Assembly (NCBI RefSeq): GCF_032062135.1
Contig: NC_092859.1
Coordinates: 85,952,433-86,016,432 of the forward strand
Source: Pyxicephalus adspersus
Taxonomy: Eukaryota; Chordata; Amphibia; Anura; Pyxicephalidae
Direction: 5' to 3'
Length of the DNA: 64,000 nt
The first letter of the stretch is position 1. The number at the start of each line of letters is the position of its first letter. The position numbers and the translations under genes were made by a program. The notes under the pieces were generated by a model. That model was not told the DNA's origin. It worked only from the letters and a program-made list of their open reading frames with translations, and searched no databases. Below, piece after piece: positions 1-11,700 of the stretch.

Positions 1-777
1 TTCAGATTAGTCAGTGATGCGAGTATTTAATTCCTTTCTGAACATTAAGATTAATTTTTTAAAGTTTACAGTATTACATTTTCTTGTTTTCCAGATTCCC
101 ATCTTCCCTACACTTGAGATACCAGAGTCAAAAAAGTTTCCAATATGGCAAATATTTATAGGAACACCAAATACCTGAGTAATGACAATTTTATTTTACA
201 TCAAGGGCAGTAATGATGCTCAGTAGGACATATCGTAGGAAAACATTGTAAATCAAAATCATCAAAAATCATAAATGTATTAGTGTATTTTAGTGTCCCT
301 AAAACATATCTAATGTTAAAAATGTGAATAAACATAAACTCTAAACCAACCTTTACACACATGCCCTAGGTATTATGCTCTCTTCATTCTGAGGGCTTTA
401 GCTAATTCTTTTGATATTGACATGTTGACACCACACATGTAAAAAAAAAACAGGCCAGACCCTAGATATTTTTAAAAAGCCACTGACCACTTAATTTCAC
501 CAACAGTTTATTTGTTCAGCACAGTACAGTACAGTAAAAAAAGTTTGTGTTGTTCTCCTCTTCACTCGTTTAGGCAGATATATATGTAAATCAGAGAGAA
601 AAGGAAAGAAAGAGGTTTGCGGTTCACTGTTTCATGCAAAAAATAATTATGTATTTTTACATATTTGATCAATACATAAATATAGTAAACAAGTGTCCAT
701 ATTTTACCTAGGTCCTCTTACCAATTCACAAGGCTTAGGTGTTTCATACTATGCAAGGTGCTTCTAAGCATTTAAAG

Positions 778-1200
778 TATACAACAAGCCTAATAAGTTT
801 CCTTAAATCATAACAAAATTGCCATGTACAATCTGGTTTTGGGACAAGAACAAAGGGGCTTTCTAACCTCATTGGACACAGTTTACCTAATTCCCTCCGT
901 AATTCTGTAAGGTTAAGTCCTAATTTTTTTTTTTTCTTGACTCTGTTACCAATAACAGATGTGTTGACTGGCTATTCAAAAAAGATGTCTCTGTTTCTGA
1001 TGAAAAATTGTTTGACCTCCTGTTTCTGAGAGTTGAAAAGGGTTTTAGCTCCTGACACCTCTGGTACTAAAGATTCATTTTGTCTTAATCTGTCCAGGGC
1101 TTTAATGGGTTCACATAATATACCTATTCAGGCTTTCTTTTTCCTGTCTGGTGTATCTTGTAATTTTCCTCTCCAAATTGCTTATTCACCTCAAATAGAC
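778..1200 (-). pseudogene. Ty3/Gypsy reverse transcriptase N-terminal fragment, decayed
   Basis: Minus-strand translation gives a linker segment (VKQFFIRNRDIF near 985-1020) and, after stops and a frame change, SPFVLVPKPDCTWQFCYDLR (about 800-865), the first conserved block of Ty3/Gypsy reverse transcriptase. Stops and a poly-A run interrupt it. The catalytic Y-x-D-D block is absent. It lies downstream of the integrase fragment on the same strand, which is the wrong order for one intact element. Confidence 0.8.
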
Positions 1201-1227
1201 CCTGCCAGAAATTTACTTACAGCAGTA

Positions 1228-1399
1228 AGGCAGCTTGGTGGCTCGGAGGTAGCACTCTTGCCTTTGCAGCGTTAGGTCCTAGGTTTGAATCTTGGCCAGG
1301 ACTGTTTGACTTTGCTAGACAGTTATTGACACAACTATTAACTTTGTACAGTGCTGTGTAATATGATGGTGCTATATAAATACTGTGTAACAATAGGAA
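1228..1399 (+). mobile_element. tRNA-derived SINE, internally deleted copy
   Basis: It starts with a tRNA-like head (GGTGGCTCGGAGGTAGCAC, then GGTTTGAATCTTGG, resembling A and B boxes) and ends with the tail GCTATATAAATACTGTGTAA shared with other copies here. The middle part present in the copies at 13.2 and 29.1 kb is missing. It separates the two Gypsy fragments. Confidence 0.7.
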
Positions 1400-1558
1400 T
1401 CAGCACTCACTCCATTGCCTAAGAAAATATGTATTTGGATCCCACAGTTGTAAACCTGCTGCTGTGTCAAGTGTTCCTTTACTATGGGCATGACTGCAGC
1501 AATCAGATCTTGCATCTGGGAAATGTGCTCAATCACACTTTTATGAGGGGTTTTCTCA

Positions 1559-1570
1559 CCCCCCCCCCCC
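1559..1570. repeat. Poly-C tract
   Basis: Twelve consecutive C in the Gypsy relic. A second run of 11 C lies at 2453-2463. Both are length-unstable and add frameshifts to the relic. Confidence 0.8.
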
Positions 1571-1845
1571 TTAATTTTCCTAACAGTGTTTAAAAGGCCT
1601 CCAGGGTGTCTCCTATACAGTAAATCATAGAATAACCTGTGGGCACTTCTCTTCTTGCGGACATCAAAAAAGGGAGTAACTAGACCAGAATGAACATGAA
1701 CTGTGCTGGGGTTTGGAAGAAATTCCCACTCTGCTGAACATATACAGATGTTCTTTAGCAATTCTTTTGGCTGAAAAATTCCACAGTGGAATAACCTCAG
1801 GATATTGAGTAGCATAATCCATTATGACCAGGATATACTGATGAC

Positions 1846-2229
1846 TAGTGTTGGTCGAATATCTCACTATTGGATTTGACAGCTATTTAATCGAATAGGG
1901 AGAAATTGTTTGGGTAATCGAATGCCGAATTTGGACACCATTAAAGTCAATGGTGGGAGACTTTGAAGTTTTTTTAGGGACTGTGAAGAACCGCAAGAGC
2001 AATCAGGGGAGCAGAGCTGACAGCTCTGTCATTGTGGGATAACCTGTAAAAAAATAAAAGTTAGTTACACAAATCACACACATTCAATAAATTACTTTAA
2101 CATCAATTTTTTTTTTTTCACATTTTTTACACACAAATTTGCCGTTGAATCCCATGTTTTTCAGTTCGAATTCGAACAGCCATATTCAGGTCGAATAAAA
2201 GCACAACCCGAATTCGAACACCAACATCA
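1846..2229. mobile_element. hAT-like non-autonomous element (MITE) in Gypsy integrase
   Basis: The 384-bp insert is flanked by an 8-bp direct repeat CTGATGAC (1838-1845 and 2230-2237). Its ends are inverted (AGTGTTGGTCGAAT against ATTCGAACACCAAC). Removing it and one copy of the 8 bp restores the integrase reading ARGHQ-YILVIMD. An 8-bp duplication is the hAT signature. There is no coding capacity. Confidence 0.8.
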
Positions 2230-2580
2230 CTGATGACCCCTGGCATACTTTAAGAGAGGGCCAACTAAATCCATTGCAATTCTTTGAAAGGGTATTTCAA
2301 TAATGGTTAGTGGTACCAGGGGACTCCTGAAATGAGGCATTTGAATCTGACACACTTGGCAGGAATTAAAATAATTCCTTAGATCCTGATGTACAACAGG
2401 CCAGAAAAACATGTTTAACACCCTCTAGGTTGTCTTTTCAACTACTAGGTGACCCCCCCCCCCACACCCATTAAATTACCATCGGTAAGGTCTAACACCA
2501 CCTTCCGCTAGGATTTGGGGACTATCAACTGTTTAATGACTTGGTATCCTTTCTTGCATACATGACAAAACAAGTCCCCA

Positions 2581-3917
2581 TTTACAGCCATGTGGGGAAA
2601 AGTTAATCAGTCTGCCTCCTCAACAATTCTCCCCATCAATAGCTTTTTTCACATGCTTTGAGCAGAGTGGGGTCTTTCAATTGCTCGACCAATTAGAATT
2701 GAAACTTGCTTATGGGTTAGCTTCTGGCAACAATTAAGTCTGTCTCTTGGCAAATATATTCAATGTGAATCTACCTTTACCATTTACTTTGTGATGGGTA
2801 TAGAAAGTAGAGGTGTAACTATTAGATAAGCATGGCTCTGCACACACATGACTTATATTGCTTTATATATATCGAATCATCAATAACCTATTCAGAGTTA
2901 TCAAGTGTAAATCATTTTTTTTGAGTTGCTGTATGGATCAAAGAGGTGATTATAATAATGATAATGATATTCCTATTGTAAAAAAATTGGTTGAGTAACT
3001 GCAGTTGAATATATAAGGTGTGAACCTGGTATAGCTTCTTTGACTTTGACTAGAAGTCAACTTTCAGCATCAATATTTTACCTGCCTCGCTCTTGACATA
3101 ATAAAACATTTCTGAATTCTCCTTCCAGTGTAAGAAATGCCAATAAGAGGACTGACCCTGGTTACACATAATTTCTTTGGTGAGTAAACCCATATCAGAT
3201 CATAGGTCTAATGATAAAAAGTATCTTATTATTTTATCCACCAAAAGCATTTCTTTAAAACTGGTGCTAGTGCAATAGGGAAGAATACAATGGAGGACCT
3301 TGGCTGCTATGAACGTGAACTGGTCTTTTTTACACTTTCGACCATAAAGCCTTTTTCCAAAAATCCACATCAAATTTATAACTGATGTATTACAAGTGAA
3401 GAAACACTTTGCTAATCAAAGTTCAGCTCCTAAATGATCTCATTACCGCAAACTGAAATATTTCTTCACTATACATTACTCTATCTGTATACTACTGTTT
3501 GCATTTACCTATTGGAATAGGTCTTTATACTTGCTTGTGCTTGTAAGGTGAAGAAAGTGTGAACTTTCTTGGCTAGCATTTTTACAAATCCAAGGTTGAT
3601 GAATAAGGGTGGTCACGATTTGTTACAGTGCACTCACCGCAAAAATATCATCCATCTCCTTCCTACCACCCAACACCATTTTCCTGCAGTCTTTAAGTCA
3701 GTGTTTTAGTCATGGCAGCAGGAGGGGACGGTGTTTTTTTCAGGACAGGACAGAGCTCATGAGCACCACTAAGTCCTAGAATTGTGTGAGCCCATCCTTC
3801 ATGGTAGATGTGTCAAAGGCTGGCTTCACAGGAAATGGACAAATAGACATGATTGTCATTCTTCTCAGAAAAAGGTTTCCTGGTGCTGAAGTGAAAAGCT
3901 TGGACAGCACTGGAGAA
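2581..3917. other. Non-coding flank, no gene seen
   Basis: AT-rich sequence without conserved coding frames. The first few hundred bases may be older Gypsy sequence beyond recognition. Nothing else could be supported. Confidence 0.5.
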
Positions 3918-3918
3918 T

Positions 3919-4065
3919 GAGCCTGATTTAATAAAGTTCTCCAAGGCTGGACAGGATACACTTTCATCAGTTTAGCTCGGTGAGCCAGCAAACCTGGAAT
4001 GTATCTGGTCCGAAAGTGAAAACATCTGCTAACAAACAACAAATACTTTTAGGACATTCATTCCA
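3919..4065. mobile_element. Palindromic MITE, one arm (copy 1)
   Basis: It begins with the family end GCCTGATTTAATAAAG, continues CTCCAAGGCTGGA, CACTTTCATCAG, GCAAACCTGGAAT, and reaches the loop AACATCTGCTAACAAA. The second arm is missing or too diverged. Confidence 0.75.
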
Positions 4066-4079
4066 GTCCAGTCTAGAAA

Positions 4080-5332
4080 AGGAATGGTAAAACATTTGGC
4101 AGACTTTTTAGTATCTGTGCTTATTCAGATGATTTCCCTTGATCTCCTGTATCAGTGACATCCATCCAATGTAACTTCCAGTGATGCTTTAAACTGCTTC
4201 CAGATAAAGCCTTAGCATGTAAACGTTATTGTGTAACTGACATTATAATAGAGAGATATTGTTACTTTGAAAAAACTAAAAACACGTTCTATTCTATTTG
4301 CTTAGTTTTAATTCAAACATAAAAAAACTCATACTGATAATACCAACACGTGTATATAAACCAAACACTATATTTAAACTGTTTTTTTTTTTTTTTCATT
4401 TAATTATATTTACAAGAAATAGCCACATCAAAAAGGTATATTACAAAAAAAAAAAAAACTTGTTTCACTCTAAACATTTTGGTCACAAGAAAAAGGTGAA
4501 CACTAAGCACAAACAGCCACAGACTTTTTTGTTTTGTTTCACCCAAAAGACTTATAGTTTCAGTCTGGCTTGTAGGCTGCTATGGTTTGAACAGGAAACC
4601 TAACATTCCTGTCTTCTTGCTAAAGGTAGGTATTTGGAGGCAAGGCATCCAGTAAGTGATAAAATTGATATAACCGTCAAAGCCGGGGGGGTTAGGGTTT
4701 GTCCAGTGGTGAACGCAGTATGGTATTGCCTTAGGTTGATCATCTACAGTAGCACAGTGGTTATTGTTCTTTAAAATAATTTTTATATTTACAATGCACA
4801 GCAAAAAATAATGTAGAACTTTAGAGCAAGATAAAGATATATACAAATTATTTTTGTTAGGGGATGACAAATTAATGAATTTAAAATAGGTCAACTGTAC
4901 TCAGACTGATACTTCAGTTATAGCTGGGCACCAGTGGGCTGAAAGCTAAAACAGAAGTTTTATCATTTATTTTAAATCACGACTTAGCAGATATTTATGT
5001 TCCATTACAGAAAACCCATATGGAATTGTAAAACTGTTGTCAGGTGAGGATATCTTACCAAAAAAGTCAGTAATAATTACAGAATTATGGGAGTAATGTT
5101 CGTTTACGTTATTTAGAGTGCAAAAGACTTGTAAGATTTAATTAATAAAAGTGGAATTTTGGACCCTTTTAATATAGATGAAATTTAATGCAGGTATAAA
5201 GTACAGTAAAAAAAAAATTAGTAGCACATTTTTCAATTTTTAAATATTTTAGAACTGCTTTGAAACAAAACATATTCCTAACAAATGTCACAAGGGCCAT
5301 ATTTAAAAATAATTCAGTTATAGACATACCTG

Positions 5333-5374
<42 letters not shown>

Positions 5375-6789
5375 TTGTTAAATTCCCCCTTCGTGAAAAA
5401 TTATAATTTACTGAGTTATACAGAGCATTTTGAGGCTTGTGCTATTTCTTTTTTCCTTGTTGTGCCACAAGTGTCATAATGTTAATAAAGCCCTGGCTGC
5501 AATATGAGATATATAGTACTGGAGTACTGCTGGCATACAAAATGTCCAGGGAGAATTTGCAGCAATACTTTTTCTTGGATTGCGTGTAAATGCGTTAATG
5601 TGTCCCACTTCTACTGTGCGTTCAGCCATGGTATAACCAAAAGTTTGTTAGATCTGGTATCATTATAGTGCATTTACTGGTTTGGAGAGTGTTAACACAT
5701 TTTATACATACCACCAAGCCCTTTTCCATAAATGGAATAATGGTACAATGAGATCTTGTAGTGTTCTGAATTAGTTCTTGAATAGACCTAAAAAACCAAT
5801 TTGACTACTACTATGGTGATGTAAGTAAAACAGATCACTGTTAGTATTGACTAGTATGACATATTTCATGATTTCAGTAAAATTATTAGGTTTAGCTATA
5901 AATAAAGTAGAGAATGGTTGGAACCTCTGTCAGCTTTTACTTTTGTGTGTTAAGTGTTGTTGAGAATATTTACCGTACTTCTCACCCTGTCCTTGTGACA
6001 CTGCAAAAAGTGAGGGGAAATCTCTCCAAGCAAAGTTAAAGCTCACCTTCCATATCAATTATACTGTTCACCGAGACAAATAGAAAACCTTTATCTCACC
6101 AACTGGTAAACAGGCAGCAATAAACCCTTAAGAGGGATCTAACCAATTGATTATTAAGTTTTAAGTAATGAGATTCAAAAAAATAGCTAATGAAAAGATA
6201 AAATAAAAAAACAAAAAAATCTTTGTTGCAATATTGCCTTTCAATCCAGATCTCTCCTATGCAGTCCTTTTTATCTGCCACGAGATGCCTGCGGTCTGAT
6301 GGCAAGCATTGTTCAACACCCTTTGATCTCAGACTGCCCTTGACTCACCCCAGCATGTAACTGGACAGTGTAGGCAAAAGCAGTGCAGTGATAAGTTCAT
6401 CTCCGTCACTATACTCTCTATTAATTGCTTCTTGTTCTTATTGTTTTCTCTTACATTCTAGCCCTGCTAAACAAATATGCAATGCCAATGATGATACCAG
6501 GATGTATTAATAATTACAGATCTGCATTAATTTGTGTGTAATATACCTGCCTAAAGTTCAACTTTAAATATAATGTTTGCAATGTTCTTGTTTGTATTGG
6601 GGGCTGCTTACAAATGGAATTTAGAAATACTAAAAACATTATAATTCATTAATACAAAAATGTGCAAATCTATCCAAGATTTCAGAATAAAAATACAAAA
6701 ATCAGTTACAAAATCACAATACCGCTTTCTTTCCTACTTATTAAATTCTGTAAAAATACATTATAAATAGAAGTTGATAGTTCAGCTGA
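4080..6789. other. Non-coding 3' flank of MDM1
   Basis: No conserved coding frame on either strand. It contains homopolymer A and T tracts (4382-4396, 4444-4459) and an AT microsatellite. The part nearest 6790 should include the MDM1 3' UTR. Confidence 0.5.
5336..5373. repeat. (AT)n microsatellite
   Basis: About 19 uninterrupted AT units in intergenic DNA. Confidence 0.95.
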
Positions 6790-6899
6790 TCATTTGTTGC
6801 CCCAAAAATTGTCTTTTCTTTTTTGTGCACGCTCCAGTACTTGCGAGGCTAGAGAGCTAGAAGCTGCCGACCTGGCAGAGATCTGAGAGAGTCGGTCAT
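6790..6899 (-). CDS. MDM1: MDM1 coding exon 14 and stop codon
   Basis: Encodes DDRLSQISARSAASSSLASQ followed by VLERAQKRKDNFWGNK and TGA at 6790-6792. The ISARSAASS and KRK-NFWG motifs are diagnostic of the MDM1 C-terminus. The acceptor is a purine-poor TTTTTTTCCCAG. I saw no AATAAA on the minus strand in the 600 bp after the stop, so the 3' UTR end is not placed. Confidence 0.94.
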
Positions 6900-8694
6900 C
6901 TGGGAAAAAAAAAAAGGGACAATATAAGCATTTATAAAAATATAAAGGTCCATCAATAAAAATTGTCATTTATAACATACAAATATGCAGAAAAATTAAG
7001 CCATAGATTTTATGAAACTCATTCTATCAAAATGGTATGTTTATGCTTACAGGCAATTTGGAAGATTTAAATAGCAGCAACATGCAATGTGAGAATGTAA
7101 GTGAAGGGCAAACTGAATCTGAATACTTTTCCTATGTTACTGTCCATTGAGGGGGAATTTCCAGAGATATGTATATCATTAGACATTTTTTTCTATAAAC
7201 ATCCAATGTATTGTTAGAATATAAAAAAGACTTATTAATCACAATTTTTTTCCAAAAAAAACATTGCATGCTCTGAAAAATCAGTCAGTGAACACCAAGT
7301 CAACTGTTTGACTTTTTAATATATATGGAAATTCCATAATAAAGGTCCTCTTACTAAAGATCCTAAGTCTGTTGACTTTAAAGCTCTGGATAAACTTGTT
7401 CCTTCTCCTGAATTCTTCATAATATAAATTAAATTGAAGCTCATATAAGGAAAGTAAACCTACCTTATAATAGCCACAGTATCTTTGCATACCTGAGCAG
7501 TCTGAGGGGTTTGAAGTTACTGATTTTATTTCATGTTAGATCTATAGTGCTGTTTTGTATTGTTGTCAGTAAATAGGAGCTTATGTTCACTTTATCCCCC
7601 CTAGCGGTAATCCCGAGTGTGACTCGGGCTGGCTTTTACATGCAAAAAGCAGTAATCCCAAGTCACACTCGGGGTAACTTTACAAGCCCCCCTAACCTTT
7701 ACCCCGCGCTCCAGCGGAGATCAGATAGTCCCGCTGTGATGCTGGACCGTCGGGGGGATTACAATGTAATCTGCTTTTAAACGGTGTTTACAGTACAAAA
7801 ACAGCACACAACATGAAATAAAAAAAAGTAAATTTTTAATTTTATTTTAAGATTACATTGTTGCTATTATTTCATTATTTTTAAAAATTATTATTTATAA
7901 TTATGTATTATATTATAATTTATGATTATAATATAATAAATAAATATAATTATAATACCCGGGAGTAAATCCTAAGAACTACAGGCCCACAATATAAACA
8001 AAAATTTCTATGCAAAAAAATTAGGATCTCTTTTTGCATCAAAAAACTGACAGAATTAGAACGCTAGGGAGGTAAAATATGCAGTCATGTACAGATAAAA
8101 CTAACAGGATTTTTTTACATGATTTGAAATATTCTTTACTAAACTGAGTAAAGCGATTGTAATCTTGTTTAGTAAATAAGACAATATTCCCAGTTAGAGA
8201 CATGAATATTAAAGCCAGATGAACAGCATGTTTGTAACATTGCCATACAACTTATATAACATTTTCTCTTAAGTCTAATTTATTTTTTATAAAATCAAAA
8301 CAAATTATTTTAATGTAAGGAAAAAAACATTTTAATATTCATCTTTAATGTTTTTACCTTCAATGCTTTTGTCATCATCAATAGCCGAACTGTAAAAGCC
8401 GATGCTGTTAAAGTTCCCTGGAAACAAAAAATGGCAAAGAACACCATGAATAACCTTACAATTATCTAATTTGTTTTAGGGCACAATATGAGGTTCATTT
8501 CTAATAGATGTCCCTTTATAACAATATCATTGTCATATGTAATTTTATTAGTATACGTTTTGTGTATAGGTAAGGATAACAAAAACTTTGTTACATGGCG
8601 AAGATAAGGGGATTTCCAGAAATTCTAAAAATTATTTGTGTAAACCCCCCCCCCCCCCCCCCACAAAGTCACATCAATGCATACCATCCAAGAC

Positions 8695-8725
<31 letters not shown>

Positions 8726-11700
8726 ATGCTAACTCTATTGTAATGGGTGATGCCATTTTTTATAGCTTCCTATGAGTTACGTCCTCCACCTCCTAGATTG
8801 TAAGCTCTTCCAGGCAGGGTCTTCTCTTCCTCCTGTGTCACTGTCTGTCATTTGCAACCCCTATTTATTGTAGAGTACTGCATATTATGTTGGCGTTAAA
8901 TCCTGTTTATTAAAAAAATATTAATAATAGCCTCAAATGGCTTTGAACTAATTTTGCCATTTAATACATAGATCTCAGATTTCAAAGTTTGTAAAAAATT
9001 AGTCAAAGGATTAATAAAATTAGCAAGGTCATGTTGATTTTGTTGCATTAAATATTTATTATTTAAACATTTACTAAAATTATTAGCACTTACTTCATAA
9101 TCCTAAACTGTCTACAAAATATTAAAAAAATACAAATAAAAACTTGTGTGTTTGCATAACCATAAAGCTAATGTTGAAGATATTTTCTTGATGATATTTC
9201 ATGATTTTTATTGAAAAAAAGATCCTGATCCATGTCGCTTGCTAACTTAGCATGCATGTAACTATTCATTTTACCATTATGCTGGAATTCTGGATCTCGC
9301 AGTGCTCCCTGTATTCGGCATGATGGACTCCACTGCCGGGGTAAAGGTGTATAAAAACTTTCTTCAGGTCTGCTTACAGGATATGCGATTGTTGCAGATT
9401 GTTGCTTTTTAGAAACATGTGAACTTGGCCAGGGATCCTCCCGAAGTGGCAACGGATCCACAGTCCTCAGACCAGCAACCTGTGGAGACTGCGCTGATTG
9501 CTTATCATCCTGACACACAAATAAAATTGATATGATAATTCATAATAATATGAAGATTCAAACAGTGCCTCATATATATAGGGATTCATCACTGGTTTTA
9601 CTACATGCATTACATGTTCAAATATTCACAATAAAAACTAACGATCAACAGCTTCCAACTTCAGAAAGCTACAATACACAATGGAAACACATATTTACTG
9701 TTTTACATGCTTAGGGATATGTACAATCAGTCTTGTGATTTACACACATCTGCTGCTCTGCTAAGCCAGGCATTTGGTTCACCTATTTCCTGATTCAGTG
9801 CTGCAACTTCCTATGTCACTTTCCCACCTCCAGCCTCCTTACTGGGCATTGACTCTATATTTGTTTAGTCCAGTTAGCAGTGAAATTATTGAGGAAAGAA
9901 TAAAGCTGAAACACAAAGCAGTAAAGTGATCTTTCTGTCTGTGTGGTGTGACATGGAAGTGAGAGTCACAAGACAAGATAAGATTGATAGATTTTGCGCA
10001 GCATCCTACGGCTATGACCATGCCAGCCACTGGAGGACTTGCACAGCAGCACTGGTTAAAAAAAAAAAGCATCTGCACATGTGACAGCTGGCAGCATTGA
10101 GCACTATTAGTACTGCTCACTGCAGCCCCTATTCATTCAATTTGGGGGCTGCCGCAAATGGGTGCTACATGTAACATCTCCCAATGCAGCAGCCTTTTCT
10201 GGCATGAGGAAGTGGTAAAAACACTGCAACATCACTGCCACTGTGAATAAACCTTAAGACTAGGGAACATAGAACATACTATCTGTTCAGAGCACTATGG
10301 ATCCATCTCCTGATGATAATGTACTTTTCACTTAGTAATAGTTCAGAGAGTGGTGGTGAGTGCCTCACATAAGTACCACTCTATAAATCACCGTGGACTG
10401 TTTACACTTGAGAAGAGGAACAAAAACCAAGACCCTGCAGAATCACATGACTTGTGATAAGAGTTTGGACAATAAAAGTCAATAAAACAATAAAAACCTG
10501 TCACCCAATTCCTTACTGCCTGTATGGTTTCCTTACCGGCCTTTGCCCAAAAGTAACATCAATTGTGTAAAAACACAATTTTCCCAATTTCATAGTACAG
10601 TAATGCAGGTAGAGGTTTTTATGTATGATTAGGTTTTAACAAGCACAGTTCTTCCTCTCAACAGGATACACCCTCAGTCTAAATCATTATGGTTTGTTTG
10701 TATTTAGAAGGTTATCTTCTCCCTACATTAAATTGAAAAACTTGAGTTAAAGCAGACCGAAACTGAAATTTTTATTTTACATAAACGGGTACACAACCCT
10801 TTTATATTAAGTAAAAATTTTAAGCCCCATTGGAGCACAAAGCCTCCCCGGATTCCTACATCACGAGGGGCTCTTGGCTGCTCCTTCACTGCATTTTTCT
10901 TCACTGACGGGAAAGAGATGCCAATGACAAAGGTGAATTCAGAACAGCACGGGACCCAATCGAAGACCTATCCAGGGAGAGTGAGGGATCTGTGGAATTT
11001 AGGGTAGGTGTGATTTTTTTTTTTACTTTTCACTTTAGTTCTGGTTTAATTGTGGCACATTTTGGTTTGGTTAAGGCTGCAGATGATAGTGAATGTAAGT
11101 CAGTTTAATAATTCCTGGTATTTATTTTTTTATGGAATTCTTTTTGGTGTTGCAATTTCAGTAGAGCAGTAGGAAAATTCTGACTTTTATTCAGTTTTAA
11201 ATTTGTGGGTGCTGACATTTCTGAACTCTTTGTAAAATTTCCAATTTACAGGCTGTGTCCAGCATTAATACTTGCTGAGACAATGACCTGAAATCAGCAC
11301 ATAGCAAAGGAAATGAGAAATCAGCACGAAGCAAAGGAAATGAAACTCTTGATCTGTAAGCTTGTCATTGGTCAGTGACTTATACTATAGTTAAACCTTG
11401 TGCAACAGTCTGGAATTTAGCATTTTCAATAGAACAGGTTAGCAAAGGCAGCCTAAATAATCTGTCAGCAAAAAACGTCTCGTAATATAGTTGATGGCAA
11501 AACATTTTTCATACAAATAACACGATTACTATGCCAGTCTAAACCACTAAGAATTTCCACAAGTGGCTTCACTTTGATTTCATACCTTGACGTATATTTT
11601 CCTATGACAAAGGTGTGGTCATGTCTAGTGCATCAGTAATGTTAATGTGAGCTGGGATTTAAAGTGGAAACTGGAACATAATATTGTAAGATATTACGCA

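Larger units (their letters stand above)
1405..2580 (-). pseudogene. Ty3/Gypsy integrase region, decayed and interrupted
   Basis: From 2580 downwards the minus strand reads a linker before integrase (VIKQLIVPKS, then GGHLVVEKTT with stops), then RVLNMFFWPVVHQDLRNYF and SCQVCQ, the zinc-binding H2C2 end, then AMDLVGPLLKYARGHQ. After a 384-bp insertion the frame resumes with YILVIMDYATQYPE of the integrase core. Further on come YRRHPGGLL and HKSVIEHISQMQD, typical of the C-terminal half. Frameshifts and a core deletion show that it is dead. Confidence 0.88.
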
